Source: Akkermansiaceae bacterium
Lineage (GTDB): Bacteria; Verrucomicrobiota; Verrucomicrobiia; Verrucomicrobiales; Akkermansiaceae
Length of the DNA stretch: 20,024 bases
NCBI GenBank assembly: GCA_018676385.1
Contig: JABHEX010000160.1
Coordinates: 1-20,024 of the forward strand
Direction: 5' to 3'
Part shown: positions 9,301-16,766 of the stretch, one piece after another
How the letters are laid out: each line of letters opens with the position of its first letter
Numbering within the stretch: position 1 is the stretch's first letter
Position numbers and translations under genes: made by a program
Notes under the pieces: generated by a model
Databases searched by the model: none
What the model saw: only the letters and a program-made list of their open reading frames with translations
Told to the model about the DNA's origin: nothing

Positions 9301-9650
9301 TTCCAGCCTATCTGCCAGCCAGTTATATACCAGAGGCGCGGATGCGGATTTCTGCCTACAAAGAACTTGCAGAGCTCATATCTATGAAGGAGCTTATCTC
9401 ACTGCGTAACCGTTGGATTGATCGGTTTGGTAAACCACCAGCTCCCGTTCATCATCTACTAAGTGCTGCCGAAATTAAACTCGCTGCGGCACACAAAGGC
9501 ATCAGCAGCGTGGACATCCGCGAACAGAAGTTAATGCTTACGCGCAACGGTGAATTTATTTTTATAGCCCACAAACGTTTTCCACGATTAACGGAGTATC
9601 TACCCGAGAATAAAATAACAGAAGTCATCGACCTAATTAATTCATTTTAG
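6378..9650 (+). CDS. mfd: Transcription-repair coupling factor Mfd
   Basis: Mfd displaces RNA polymerase stalled at DNA lesions and recruits UvrA. The protein has 1090 residues from the TTG, a little shorter than the usual 1150. In order it shows a UvrB-homology module near 200-240 (FAMRGGILDVY, IEFFDTEIESLREF) and the RNA polymerase-interacting domain near 428 (GDLLVHAEYGIGRFEGI). The two RecG-like helicase lobes follow, with Walker A GDVGFGKT at 574-581 and Walker B VDEEQRFG around 675-678. The lobe also has LSATPIPRTLYLSLMGARD and the C-terminal QLRGRVGRS motif. A TRCF domain with YIPEARMRISAYKELAEL and DRFGKPP closes the protein. No in-frame ATG precedes the conserved region: TTG at 6378 is the longest start after an in-frame TAA, and GTG at 6417 is a good alternative. 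It heads a plus-strand run of four genes. Confidence 0.95.
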   Translation: MHTVYSSRIECSQVSISTPSPSPLALPRIPGIAEINATPLITNQLEDFVRGQNTIIFESVDGAAFAYMCALCAHALPDGDRLWVTHPNPRIRDRICVELHLWGTYPLLFPDLAENLGEEAVTAPEIVAERQAVMQLLNKPSTSKKPQVVVMSALALKNACPTPNSLKSAARKISVGDTLDPAELEKDLLGHGYEKVPQVYMQGQFAMRGGILDVYSWHGAIPLRIEFFDTEIESLREFNIHSQVSNNRASAYEITLAELQIDGEFLDYLGANDRLLAVQNNDAEIPADAHGIIIPHGDAIKEPLCIGSPLGVFDAGDFILNEARRHQFFQQLADWNSDGWHVFLTFSNKGEEERFLELVDPNFFSPNKVEALCGELAQGFTVPRAKLAFISSAEIFGRYQTQPTRRHKHTVDHQRSARAQTALEDIKDGDLLVHAEYGIGRFEGIKHNDEGLEEIHIGYRDGSVLSVPLDHSHLLSKYVGLGGKEPNLTRLGTASWGKARSSAEKSILDYAAKLLQMQAERHTSSGHSHPPDTRWMWEFENSFHHTLTEGQAAAIEDVKTDMESSKPMDRLICGDVGFGKTEVAIRATFKAVTGGKQAVILVPTTVLAEQHWRTFRERMSDYPIRIDLLNRFRSAKEIRETLEGISSGTVDIVIGTHRLLSADVSFKKLGVAIVDEEQRFGVKHKERFKEMFSSIDVLTLSATPIPRTLYLSLMGARDMSTIDTPIPGKVSINTSIHGYDERVIRESITRELNRGGQVFFLHNRVKSIELVRKKLRNLMPDASIVVGHGQMEKDELEVVMRNFVQGKADILLATTIIESGIDIPNANTIIIDRADRFGLADLYQLRGRVGRSNAQAYAILMLPRDLIQGDARKRINAIRQYTALGSGFKIAMRDLEIRGAGNLLGTKQSGHIAAVGFDLYCQLLRQSIDRLSDGKSRQRLDVTLRTDFLYFNEAAQFLDGTADDSQGLTGQVNMLPAYLPASYIPEARMRISAYKELAELISMKELISLRNRWIDRFGKPPAPVHHLLSAAEIKLAAAHKGISSVDIREQKLMLTRNGEFIFIAHKRFPRLTEYLPENKITEVIDLINSF

Positions 9651-9782
9651 GTTACTTAAAAATCAAAGAACACACATAAAGCTCTCGGGAATTAACTTAT
9701 GCATCATAGATGACGCACCCCAGATTCCCCTTCAATTATTTTTCTCCTCTGATATACCTCACCCCAGTCAAACTTACTTCTA

Positions 9783-10772
9783 ATGAATCGTAGCGTATCC
9801 CTAACCCTAGCACTCGCCGTCAATTTCTCGCTCACTTCTTTTTCCCAAGCTAGTGAAATCACCGGTATCGCAGCCAAAGTAAACGGCAAAGTCATCACGA
9901 CAAACGAACTCAACTACCATCTTACCCCTTACCGTGAGCAACTTAATGCACAGATGCCACGCAAAAACCCACAGTATCATAAGCTCATAAAAAAAGCACG
10001 TGCCAACATTCTTGATAGCCTGATTGAACGCGAACTAATCTTATCCGATTTTCGTAACAATATTAAAGGTAGTATTCCCGCTCACGCCATCGATGAAGAA
10101 ATCAAACGTCAGATTCGAGAACTATACAACAACAACCGAGACGAGTTCAACAAAGCACTCAAAACCTCTGGAATCTCGATGCAACAGCACCGCCGCGAGA
10201 CAGAAAAAAAACTCATCGTACAAGCAATGCGTGCACAACAGTTCAGGAACTCAATTCCCCCACTCCCCAACGAAGTACAGGCTGAGTTTGTTAAAAATCG
10301 TCGTAAGATGCGCGACATCACGGGTGACGCCATGGAGTTTCACAAGATTTACATACCCAAGAACGATCCGAAAAACTCCTTGATTAATGCAAAAACTCAA
10401 CTCCAGCTCGCAGAAAGAATTGTTGCTCAACTCAAAAAAGGCGGCAATTTCGAACTCCTTGCCAAACAACACTCTAAGGATGCTTGGGCATCTGAAGGTG
10501 GCAAAGTTGAAAAAACTAAACGCACTGACCTCTCACCAGCTTTTGCCGCCATTATGATGGAAACTCCAGAAGGTGAAATTCTTGGCCCACTTGAAGACGG
10601 TCGCGGCTACACCATCGTATGCCTCGACAAGAAATACTATGGTGCTATGCCACCACTCAGTAAGGTTCGTAAGGCGATTGAAGGCCGTGTCCGTGCTCGC
10701 AAGAACAAAGAAAAACATGACCGCTGGATTAAGCGCCTAAAGCAAAATGCTATAATCACAAAGAAAATTTAA
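9783..10772 (+). CDS. Periplasmic SurA/PpiC-like peptidyl-prolyl cis-trans isomerase
   Basis: The 329-residue protein begins with a Sec signal peptide; cleavage is likely after SQA (residue 23). A SurA_N-like chaperone region follows (about 27-150), containing AAKVNGKVITTNEL and a long helical, charged stretch. A parvulin domain lies at about 180-283. It opens with EFHKIYIP (H187), where relatives have the HIL/HIL-like strand, and continues with FELLAKQHSKDAWASEGGKV and PEGEILGPLEDGRGYTIVCL. The tail is lysine- and arginine-rich. By analogy with SurA it would help outer-membrane proteins fold in the periplasm. It begins 132 bases after mfd; the spacer contains only a weak GCATCAT/ATGACGC stem. 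The start ATG is preceded by a pyrimidine-rich tract with no Shine-Dalgarno. SurA versus a generic PpiC foldase cannot be settled from sequence, so no symbol is given. Confidence 0.85.
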   Translation: MNRSVSLTLALAVNFSLTSFSQASEITGIAAKVNGKVITTNELNYHLTPYREQLNAQMPRKNPQYHKLIKKARANILDSLIERELILSDFRNNIKGSIPAHAIDEEIKRQIRELYNNNRDEFNKALKTSGISMQQHRRETEKKLIVQAMRAQQFRNSIPPLPNEVQAEFVKNRRKMRDITGDAMEFHKIYIPKNDPKNSLINAKTQLQLAERIVAQLKKGGNFELLAKQHSKDAWASEGGKVEKTKRTDLSPAFAAIMMETPEGEILGPLEDGRGYTIVCLDKKYYGAMPPLSKVRKAIEGRVRARKNKEKHDRWIKRLKQNAIITKKI

Positions 10773-10800
10773 TTTTCCCTTAACAATAATTTTTTATCAT

Positions 10801-11580
10801 ATGGAGCAAGTCAAGTCACTCTTTGATCTTAGCGGTCAAGTTGCTGTAGTTATCGGCGGTACTGGCAACCTTTGCGGCAACATGGGGATTGCCCTAGCAC
10901 GCGCAGGTGCCGAGGTCGTAATCGTAGGTCGCAACCCAGAGAACGCCATTGAAAACCTCGCGGCCATTGATGATTTTGGAGGTAAATCATGGTTCCACAA
11001 AGCAGACGTATCAAATCGTCAAGAAATTGACGACTTGTTATCAGCTGTGCTGATCCGCTCCGGAAAAGTTGACGTGCTGGTCAATGGTGCTGGGGTAGGT
11101 TCAGGCACTCCGTTCCTCGAAATCACTGAGGAGGAACTCACGCGTTTGATAGATGTCAACTTCAAGAGCGTATTCCGCGCCTGCCAGATTTTCGGACAGT
11201 TTTTTATCGATCACCACGAACCATGCAGCATCATTAACATGGGATCTATGGCTGGTGTTTTGCCTGTTTCTGGAATCTCCGCGTATTCAGCCGCTAAGGC
11301 TGCAGTACATAATCTGACCAAAAATCTTGCACGTGAGTGGGCGGAACACGACATACGCGTAAACACCCTAGTGCCCGGATTTTTCCCATCCACGGAGGCG
11401 TCACGTCAGGGCGACGAGACACGTGCCCTAGAAATCCTCCGACACACTCCGATGTCACGCTTCGGCACTGCCAATGAGTTAACCGGCGCAACCCTCATGC
11501 TAGCGTCGAATAAGGCGGGATCATTTATAACTGGCTCAGAGATCACCGTCGATGGAGGCTTTTCCTCAATGACGATCTAA
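10801..11580 (+). CDS. Short-chain dehydrogenase/reductase (SDR), substrate unknown
   Basis: This is a 259-residue classical SDR expected to use NAD(P)(H). The cofactor loop is VIGGTGNLCGNMG (17-29), one residue longer than the textbook TGxxxGxG. That form resembles the sugar-acid SDRs annotated as D-mannonate oxidoreductase or gluconate 5-dehydrogenase. VNGAG follows near residue 97. The catalytic set is S149 (INMGSMAG), Y162 and K166 (SAYSAAKA), with canonical 13- and 4-residue spacings. The C-terminus has the usual PGFFPSTEAS loop and GSEITVDGG. No sugar-acid genes lie nearby, so the substrate stays open. It sits 28 bases after the isomerase gene and 20 before hemW, so it is probably part of the same transcript. 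No Shine-Dalgarno is visible. Confidence 0.85.
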   Translation: MEQVKSLFDLSGQVAVVIGGTGNLCGNMGIALARAGAEVVIVGRNPENAIENLAAIDDFGGKSWFHKADVSNRQEIDDLLSAVLIRSGKVDVLVNGAGVGSGTPFLEITEEELTRLIDVNFKSVFRACQIFGQFFIDHHEPCSIINMGSMAGVLPVSGISAYSAAKAAVHNLTKNLAREWAEHDIRVNTLVPGFFPSTEASRQGDETRALEILRHTPMSRFGTANELTGATLMLASNKAGSFITGSEITVDGGFSSMTI

Positions 11581-11600
11581 AAGATTTCGAATTTTCATAA

Positions 11601-12686
11601 TTGATACTCTATATCCACATTCCTTTCTGCCATCGGATTTGCCCTTACTGTTCGTTTTACAAACATACGCCGGGTGACACCGACAAACGCAAATTCATTG
11701 TTAGCCTTCTACACGAGGCCCGTATGGCGGCAGCATCTGGTCACCTCTCCAAGATCAGCACACTCTATTTAGGCGGTGGCACCCCCTCCATGCTATCACC
11801 AAAACACTTAACAGAACTTTTTGAAGGCCTTCACGCAGAACTTACTCTGGATGATACCCACATTACAATGGAGGCAAATCCTGCTACATTTGAGGACTCA
11901 AAAGCCGCACTCTTCAAATCCCTCGGCGTGAACCGTGTGTCGCTTGGCATTCAATCGTTCACCCCCCACGTCCTTAAAAGTCTTGGTCGTGAACATAGTT
12001 CAGAAGATGCAGTAAAATCAGTCAAGATTCTACAAACTACCGGCATGGAGGAGGTAAATATCGACTTGATGTTTTCCGTGCCTGGGCAATCAATTACCGA
12101 CTGGCAAAATACTATCGAGACAGCCTTATCGCTAAACCCTGATCACATTTCCGCCTACAATCTAACCTACGAGGAAGATACTCCGTTTTTTGAAAAGTTG
12201 CGCCACCATGAAAACGAGAATATCAACGCGGATATGTTCACTCTTGCACACAACAAGCTCACAGACGCCGGATTTCATCACTACGAAACATCAAATTACG
12301 CGCACCATGGCATGGAGTCACGTCACAATCTCGCCTACTGGCATGGCGAGGACTACCTTGGGCTAGGCCCGTCAGCCGTTTCCACGTGCAATGGCAAACG
12401 CTGGAAAAACATCCCAGACACCGCAGGATATATTCATGCAATAGAAACTATTGGACACGCTAAATCTGAAGAAGAAATTATTGATAGCGACGCCTATAGA
12501 ATTGAGCGTATTGCCTTACTTCTGCGCACAACTGATGGTTTACCGGAAAAATACCTCAGAGAGTCTCGGAAAGAAAACGTTGAATCATTGCTAACAGAAA
12601 ATTTAGCTGAAATTCATAACGGTAAATTACGCCTGATTGGCGATGGCACTATGCTTGTCGATGCGGTAGCCGAGAAGATTATCTAG
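11601..12686 (+). CDS. hemW: HemW, radical SAM haem chaperone (HemN/CPO-III-like)
   Basis: HemW is a cytoplasmic radical SAM protein that binds haem and passes it to target enzymes. It is often annotated as oxygen-independent coproporphyrinogen III oxidase. The N-terminus LYIHIPFCHRICPYCSFY carries the Fe-S cysteines C10, C14 and C17. F19 stands where true HemN has a fourth cysteine, which supports HemW over HemN. The SAM-binding GGGTPS is at 58-63, and MEANPATFE, VSLGIQSF and NIDLMFSVPGQS follow as in the family. The length is 361 residues, slightly under the usual 375. The TTG start is well supported: an in-frame TAA sits directly before it and the conserved LYIHIPFC begins at residue 3, so no other start is possible. 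It lies 20 bases after the SDR gene and converges with ccsA across 56 bases. Confidence 0.9.
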   Translation: MILYIHIPFCHRICPYCSFYKHTPGDTDKRKFIVSLLHEARMAAASGHLSKISTLYLGGGTPSMLSPKHLTELFEGLHAELTLDDTHITMEANPATFEDSKAALFKSLGVNRVSLGIQSFTPHVLKSLGREHSSEDAVKSVKILQTTGMEEVNIDLMFSVPGQSITDWQNTIETALSLNPDHISAYNLTYEEDTPFFEKLRHHENENINADMFTLAHNKLTDAGFHHYETSNYAHHGMESRHNLAYWHGEDYLGLGPSAVSTCNGKRWKNIPDTAGYIHAIETIGHAKSEEEIIDSDAYRIERIALLLRTTDGLPEKYLRESRKENVESLLTENLAEIHNGKLRLIGDGTMLVDAVAEKII

Positions 12687-12742
12687 GCCTTACTTTGACT
12701 TGTGTCACCGCTATTAAAATAAGGACATACTACTCAATTAAT

Positions 12743-14833
12743 CTAGGACTGTGATGCAGTAGGCGGCACCGTTTTTGGTGAACGCACCACTACAGCCGCT
12801 ATACCACCCATCAGGCAGATCGATGTCATCAGGAGATAGAACCCCCATATTGCACCCATCCCATCGATAAATCCATATGAGTGCAAGCCAGTGCTGAGAG
12901 AATTCACGTGCCACCACGAAAAGGCAACCACATTAGCCCCGAAAACAGTCGCAATGTGTAGCCCCCACTCCCGCAAGTATCCAGCTAGTCGCGCGTGCAG
13001 TAAAATAAGGCACCAAAGCACAATCATGAGTGCTCCATTTTCTTTGGGATCCCACCCCCAGAAACGGCCCCATGAGTCGTTTGCCCAAATACCACCCAGA
13101 ACGGTACCAATGAGACTGAAAAATAGCGTAAAACCAATCATACCATAAGCGATCCGAGTCATTGCACGACGCCATCGCTTGTCACCCTCATCAATTCCAA
13201 ACACACGAGCAAATAGATAGATTGCAGATAAGCCAGCCGCAGCCAAACCACCCATGTATCCTACGGTCACCGTAACAACGTGAGTCGATAGCCAGAAATT
13301 GGACTTCAACACTGCAACCAAGGGATCCATATGATCTTTTGCATCACCCATCTCATACCGGCGCGCGAGAAACATACAAACCATGCCCATAAAAACAGCC
13401 AAACCTAGCGCCACCATTCGCCTGGTGATCAACTCTGTGAGCAAAAGAACTAATACCCCAGTCGCTCCAATAAATATAATCGTATCGTAAAGGTTACCTA
13501 TGGGAGATCGCTCCATAATAAAACTACGATGCGTGATACCTACGATCATCAAAAGCAAAGCAAAGACGCATAAACCTAGGGCAATTCGTGTACAAAACTT
13601 TGCAATCTTACTACGTGGCGATAACCAACTACACATCACAAAAAAGAATGTGATTAGAAATACAATGAGTGCATTGTAGAAATAGTTATACTTTCCATAC
13701 TTCACTTCACTACCAAGTTGAGCAACGTCGTCCGCATTCATACGTTCGTGAACCGATTGCTTCCAGTCACCTAATTTTGATGCGAAAGTACCCTGCCCTT
13801 GATCTCGCAGCGCAATTTGAACATCCTCAAGCTGTACCATATCTTTTACCAGTGCCTCTGCATGGGTGCGGTCACCAGAGATAACTTTCTCAATGCGTTT
13901 TCCTAATGGAGACCAAAGATCACTATTCTTATCATATGGAGGAACAAATTTGATATCCTCAGACGATCGCCGCATACGCAATTCCAGATCACTGAATAAC
14001 GTCATCAGCTGTGGCGGCAACTGTTCTCCGCTCGGCTTCATCTTACGTACTGCCTCTGCAAGTAAGGGAAATGACTTAATCCAATAACTCATTCGTTGCA
14101 TACGCGTTTTGTCCACAGCAGGCGTCCCCCTCTGTATTTCAATGTCCGCACGCGCAAAATCCATGTGATAAATCAGACGCATGAATAGCCATACTGTGTC
14201 TGCAAGATCTATTGTTTGTCGCTGGTCGGAGTTCATCTTCGCCTTATCCGGCTGCGACTTACGTATTTTTTGTGCTCGCGCAATTAGAATGGGTGACACC
14301 TGCTCTAATTCTTCGTAGCTGAAACGGTCACGCCTATTTTTACCCATCGTCGCCTGTTTAACCACGTCATCAATCTGGGAATCATTCATCCCTGTCATCT
14401 TGATGTCCTCTTGGGTTAGGTCCCCCACCGCGAGTGACTTGATGATCTCAGTATCATCAATCCGAAACACAGGAAGCTTGCGCGCAACCGCAGGACGAAA
14501 CAAACAATCTAACAACACCTCCTCTGGCCCGAGCTTAACTTTTTTCCCGTCCACCATGATCTTCATTGTGCGATCACCATGAAGCTTGAGCATTGTAAAA
14601 CCTGCCCAAGTCGAGAAGGGCTTAATCCTGCCCCCATCTTGAATCGGCATATCACGGGCTACAACAATCACTTTTTCTTCCCATGACTCGTAACCGCTGA
14701 CTTCCATTGACTCCTTCTGAGTCACATTCAAGCGCATTGTGTATAGCCCATAACTACCAATGGCTAATAACATCAGCACGAAAGCGGCCCAACGGCCGAT
14801 TTTAGAACGTAGCTTGCGAGAATCCTTTTTCAT
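12743..14833 (-). CDS. ccsA: Cytochrome c biogenesis protein CcsA/ResC with large extracytoplasmic N-terminal domain
   Basis: CcsA works with ResB/CcsB (System II) to export haem and ligate it to CXXCH apocytochromes outside the cytoplasm. A first membrane helix lies at about 14-31. Roughly 350 soluble residues follow, opening with MPIQDGGRIKPFSTWAG. A multi-helix bundle begins near 385. In it are the WWD-type haem motif WGWDPKENGA (592 on) and candidate haem-ligand histidines H435, H518, H642 and H651 (SWWHVNSLSTGLHSYGF). At 696 residues it is about twice a plain CcsA. A frame extends upstream to 14947, but I chose the ATG at 14833. It lies 2 bases after the ResB stop, and the extra 38 residues would overlap ResB and lack any membrane or signal logic. 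Without a Shine-Dalgarno, expression probably depends on coupling to resB. Confidence 0.9.
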   Translation of the reverse strand: MKKDSRKLRSKIGRWAAFVLMLLAIGSYGLYTMRLNVTQKESMEVSGYESWEEKVIVVARDMPIQDGGRIKPFSTWAGFTMLKLHGDRTMKIMVDGKKVKLGPEEVLLDCLFRPAVARKLPVFRIDDTEIIKSLAVGDLTQEDIKMTGMNDSQIDDVVKQATMGKNRRDRFSYEELEQVSPILIARAQKIRKSQPDKAKMNSDQRQTIDLADTVWLFMRLIYHMDFARADIEIQRGTPAVDKTRMQRMSYWIKSFPLLAEAVRKMKPSGEQLPPQLMTLFSDLELRMRRSSEDIKFVPPYDKNSDLWSPLGKRIEKVISGDRTHAEALVKDMVQLEDVQIALRDQGQGTFASKLGDWKQSVHERMNADDVAQLGSEVKYGKYNYFYNALIVFLITFFFVMCSWLSPRSKIAKFCTRIALGLCVFALLLMIVGITHRSFIMERSPIGNLYDTIIFIGATGVLVLLLTELITRRMVALGLAVFMGMVCMFLARRYEMGDAKDHMDPLVAVLKSNFWLSTHVVTVTVGYMGGLAAAGLSAIYLFARVFGIDEGDKRWRRAMTRIAYGMIGFTLFFSLIGTVLGGIWANDSWGRFWGWDPKENGALMIVLWCLILLHARLAGYLREWGLHIATVFGANVVAFSWWHVNSLSTGLHSYGFIDGMGAIWGFYLLMTSICLMGGIAAVVVRSPKTVPPTASQS

Positions 14834-14835
14834 AT

Positions 14836-16068
14836 CTATGCTGCAGTAACTTGTTTTCTCTCCTTGCGCCCAATGAAACCAAACAGCTTCATAACAAAAT
14901 GGATTGTAAGTCCCAATATAGATGCATAAAGGCTCCACTTCGGCCACTGATCTGAAGGGTTTTTGACAATAGCAAACCCAGACTGGGGAACTTCAGTCTC
15001 ACCAGACCAGCGTGCTTGGTAAAGTGTGTAGCCACCATAGCGCATCGGCTCATTCATCCGGATGGTAAATTTCTTTTGCCCATCATCGGCAATGCGCGTG
15101 ATTTTACTCTGGAAAAAACTCGGTTTTCTAGTGCCTGGGTAATATTCGCCCACCGACTCATCGAGCTGCACTCGAAATGGCATGGGCCAAATTTCGCGCA
15201 CGAGATCAAAGCCATAAACTTTACCATCAACAGATGCAGTTATCATATCTATGTTTGGGCCATACAACAACAACCGCTGAACTACCTTACCGGATTTCTT
15301 GGACACGACATCAACAAGACAACCTGCCGCATTTTCCTCTTCCGTTGTGGATAGTTTTTTCCAAGCCAGAACCACTCCATCTACTACTTGCGGATCACTT
15401 TTATCTGATGAGCGACCCATCTCACTATTTCGCAACCAGTTGCTGACAACCAGATCGAATGGCAAATCAGGCAGTGATACCTTCAGCTCCCGTTCAGGAT
15501 CAAGTGCTTTGAGCGGCTCAGCCGGCACAACGTATGGTTTGCTCTTCTCGCCATTGACAATTTCTGCCACCTCAATTGTGTAATCAGTATAACTTTGAGC
15601 ATAGTTAGATTTCTGACCTTGGAGTACGAACATGATGCCCTCTTTGGAGTAGTGATGGGAAACGAAACCGGCAACAAGCAGGCTCACCATACTAAAGTGT
15701 GAGATGATGACTCCGGAATATTTCCAACCTTTACGAATTCGCACCAATCCACCAAGAAACAGATTAACAAAAAGCACCGCACTCACTAGGTAGGCACCTG
15801 GTAACGGAATGATGAGCTTTTTTCCACCTATAATTGGCAACCATGGTTTGTCGGGGATATTAAGAAGTGGGAGATCCGGAATGACATACAATGCCTCGGC
15901 ATCATAGTATCTTTTCTGCACCTCATATAGGCCCTTTGCAGGCTGCTCCAACGTGCTCAACCAGGTGAGTATAAACAACAAAAGTAAACAGGTTACAGCG
16001 AGACCAAATCCAGAAAAAAACTGAAATAAACTTTTGGAAATTGAAGAGAATGATAATCGATTAGCCAC
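14836..16068 (-). CDS. resB: ResB-like cytochrome c biogenesis protein (CcsB)
   Basis: This is the System II partner of CcsA, a membrane protein that helps hold apocytochrome and haem during ligation. The 410 residues show the ResB start pattern, a helix with FFSGFGLAVTCLLLLFILTW and then STLEQ. A second helix (AYLVSAVLFVNLFLGG) and a third (SGVIISHFSMVSLLVAGF) come next. A soluble domain of about 220 residues follows, with LQARW-like YTLYQARWSG near its end, and a last helix (LYASILGLTIHFVMKLFG). The histidines at SHHYS just after helix three are candidate haem contacts. It starts with GTG and has no Shine-Dalgarno. It lies 17 bases after the small lipoprotein gene and 2 bases before ccsA, so the three form an operon. 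Confidence 0.88.
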   Translation of the reverse strand: MANRLSFSSISKSLFQFFSGFGLAVTCLLLLFILTWLSTLEQPAKGLYEVQKRYYDAEALYVIPDLPLLNIPDKPWLPIIGGKKLIIPLPGAYLVSAVLFVNLFLGGLVRIRKGWKYSGVIISHFSMVSLLVAGFVSHHYSKEGIMFVLQGQKSNYAQSYTDYTIEVAEIVNGEKSKPYVVPAEPLKALDPERELKVSLPDLPFDLVVSNWLRNSEMGRSSDKSDPQVVDGVVLAWKKLSTTEEENAAGCLVDVVSKKSGKVVQRLLLYGPNIDMITASVDGKVYGFDLVREIWPMPFRVQLDESVGEYYPGTRKPSFFQSKITRIADDGQKKFTIRMNEPMRYGGYTLYQARWSGETEVPQSGFAIVKNPSDQWPKWSLYASILGLTIHFVMKLFGFIGRKERKQVTAA

Positions 16069-16085
16069 TGGAAAAAATTTGGTTA

Positions 16086-16652
16086 CTACTTGATTTCCTC
16101 AGACCTGAGAGTTGAAATACGGAGCTTCTCACAGAATTTTATCAGCCTATCCTTCTCACTAAATACCGCGTCAGCATCGCCAATCATTTTTACTGTCAAA
16201 AGTTGATCACCAACAGCAACGATCATACCTAAAAGCGCAGCATTCTCACGGGCGGGCTTCCCCATGCCTCCCTTAAATCTTCCTTTAGCTGAGACGAGCA
16301 CACCCTGCTGACCTAAAACACTCACTTTCTGTAAGTTATCCGTACTAGCAAGAGGCGTTTGACCAAACTGGTCAACTACCCAACGGTTGATATTTGATAG
16401 TATGTCTCCGCGACTTCTGCCGACAGCAACTTCACCATCCTCGCCAAAACGATAGTTAAATAGTCGAAATTGTGTTCCCGGTAGCTGCCTCCACTCTGGA
16501 GGCATCACAGCCACTAACGAATCGCGGTTAGCATCGAACATCGTTAACTCACGCTGCTCTGTTACTACAACTTCAGTACTCTCTCGGCAGGACACAAAAA
16601 AAGTTAATAACAGAGCTCCAGCGATGTGAAGCCATCGGCAACGTTTGGACAT
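16086..16652 (-). CDS. Small uncharacterised lipoprotein, first gene of the ResB-CcsA operon
   Basis: I choose the ATG at 16652, which gives 188 residues beginning MSKRCRWLHIAGALLL, a good lipoprotein signal with C22 in FVSC as the lipid anchor. An upstream in-frame GTG (16700) would add 16 residues, place charged residues before the signal and make it worse. The mature part has VAVMPPEWRQLPGTQFRLFNY, then DILSNINRWVVDQFGQTPL, VLGQQGVLVSAKG and a glycine-rich GRFKGGMGKPA, with alternating strands and no catalytic motif I can name. It resembles, from memory and with low certainty, hypothetical proteins of planctomycetes and relatives with a P-x-W...N-x-N-x-W pattern. Its stop lies 17 bases before resB, so a role in cytochrome c assembly is suggested by context only. 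Confidence 0.75.
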   Translation of the reverse strand: MSKRCRWLHIAGALLLTFFVSCRESTEVVVTEQRELTMFDANRDSLVAVMPPEWRQLPGTQFRLFNYRFGEDGEVAVGRSRGDILSNINRWVVDQFGQTPLASTDNLQKVSVLGQQGVLVSAKGRFKGGMGKPARENAALLGMIVAVGDQLLTVKMIGDADAVFSEKDRLIKFCEKLRISTLRSEEIK

Positions 16653-16715
16653 GTTTTCGCTTAACCTCGCACAGTCACGCGCGCAAGTAGAATCGACCAC
16701 TGTAACCCGAGATAA

Positions 16716-16743
16716 TTCACGTATATATGGACTGGATTATCAT
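16716..16743 (+). promoter_or_regulatory. Candidate sigma70-like promoter of hemE
   Basis: TTCACG (16716-16721, four of six consensus bases) and TATCAT (16738-16743, five of six) are spaced by 16 bases. A transcript would start near 16750 and leave a leader of about 17 bases before the hemE ATG. The element sits in the 114-base divergent region shared with the lipoprotein-resB-ccsA operon. This is a pattern match only. Confidence 0.35.
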
Positions 16744-16766
16744 CAAGAATCTGTCAAACCACATTA

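Noticed and set aside
12687..12742. Possible terminator between hemW and ccsA
   Set aside because: CCTTACTTT and AAAATAAGG pair with one mismatch but enclose a 19-base loop with no GC-rich core or T-tract, so I do not call it.
14834..14947. Upstream extension of ccsA by 38 residues
   Set aside because: It overlaps the end of resB out of frame, carries no signal or membrane segment, and the ATG at 14833 sits 2 bases after the resB stop, as expected for coupled genes.
16653..16700. GTG start adding 16 residues to the small lipoprotein
   Set aside because: It would bury a clean lipoprotein signal behind a charged, cysteine-containing leader; the ATG at 16652 gives a normal signal length.
16752..16757. 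Perfect minus-strand TTGACA in the region between hemE and the lipoprotein gene
   Set aside because: No acceptable -10 lies 15-19 bases further on the minus strand, so it is not supported as a promoter.
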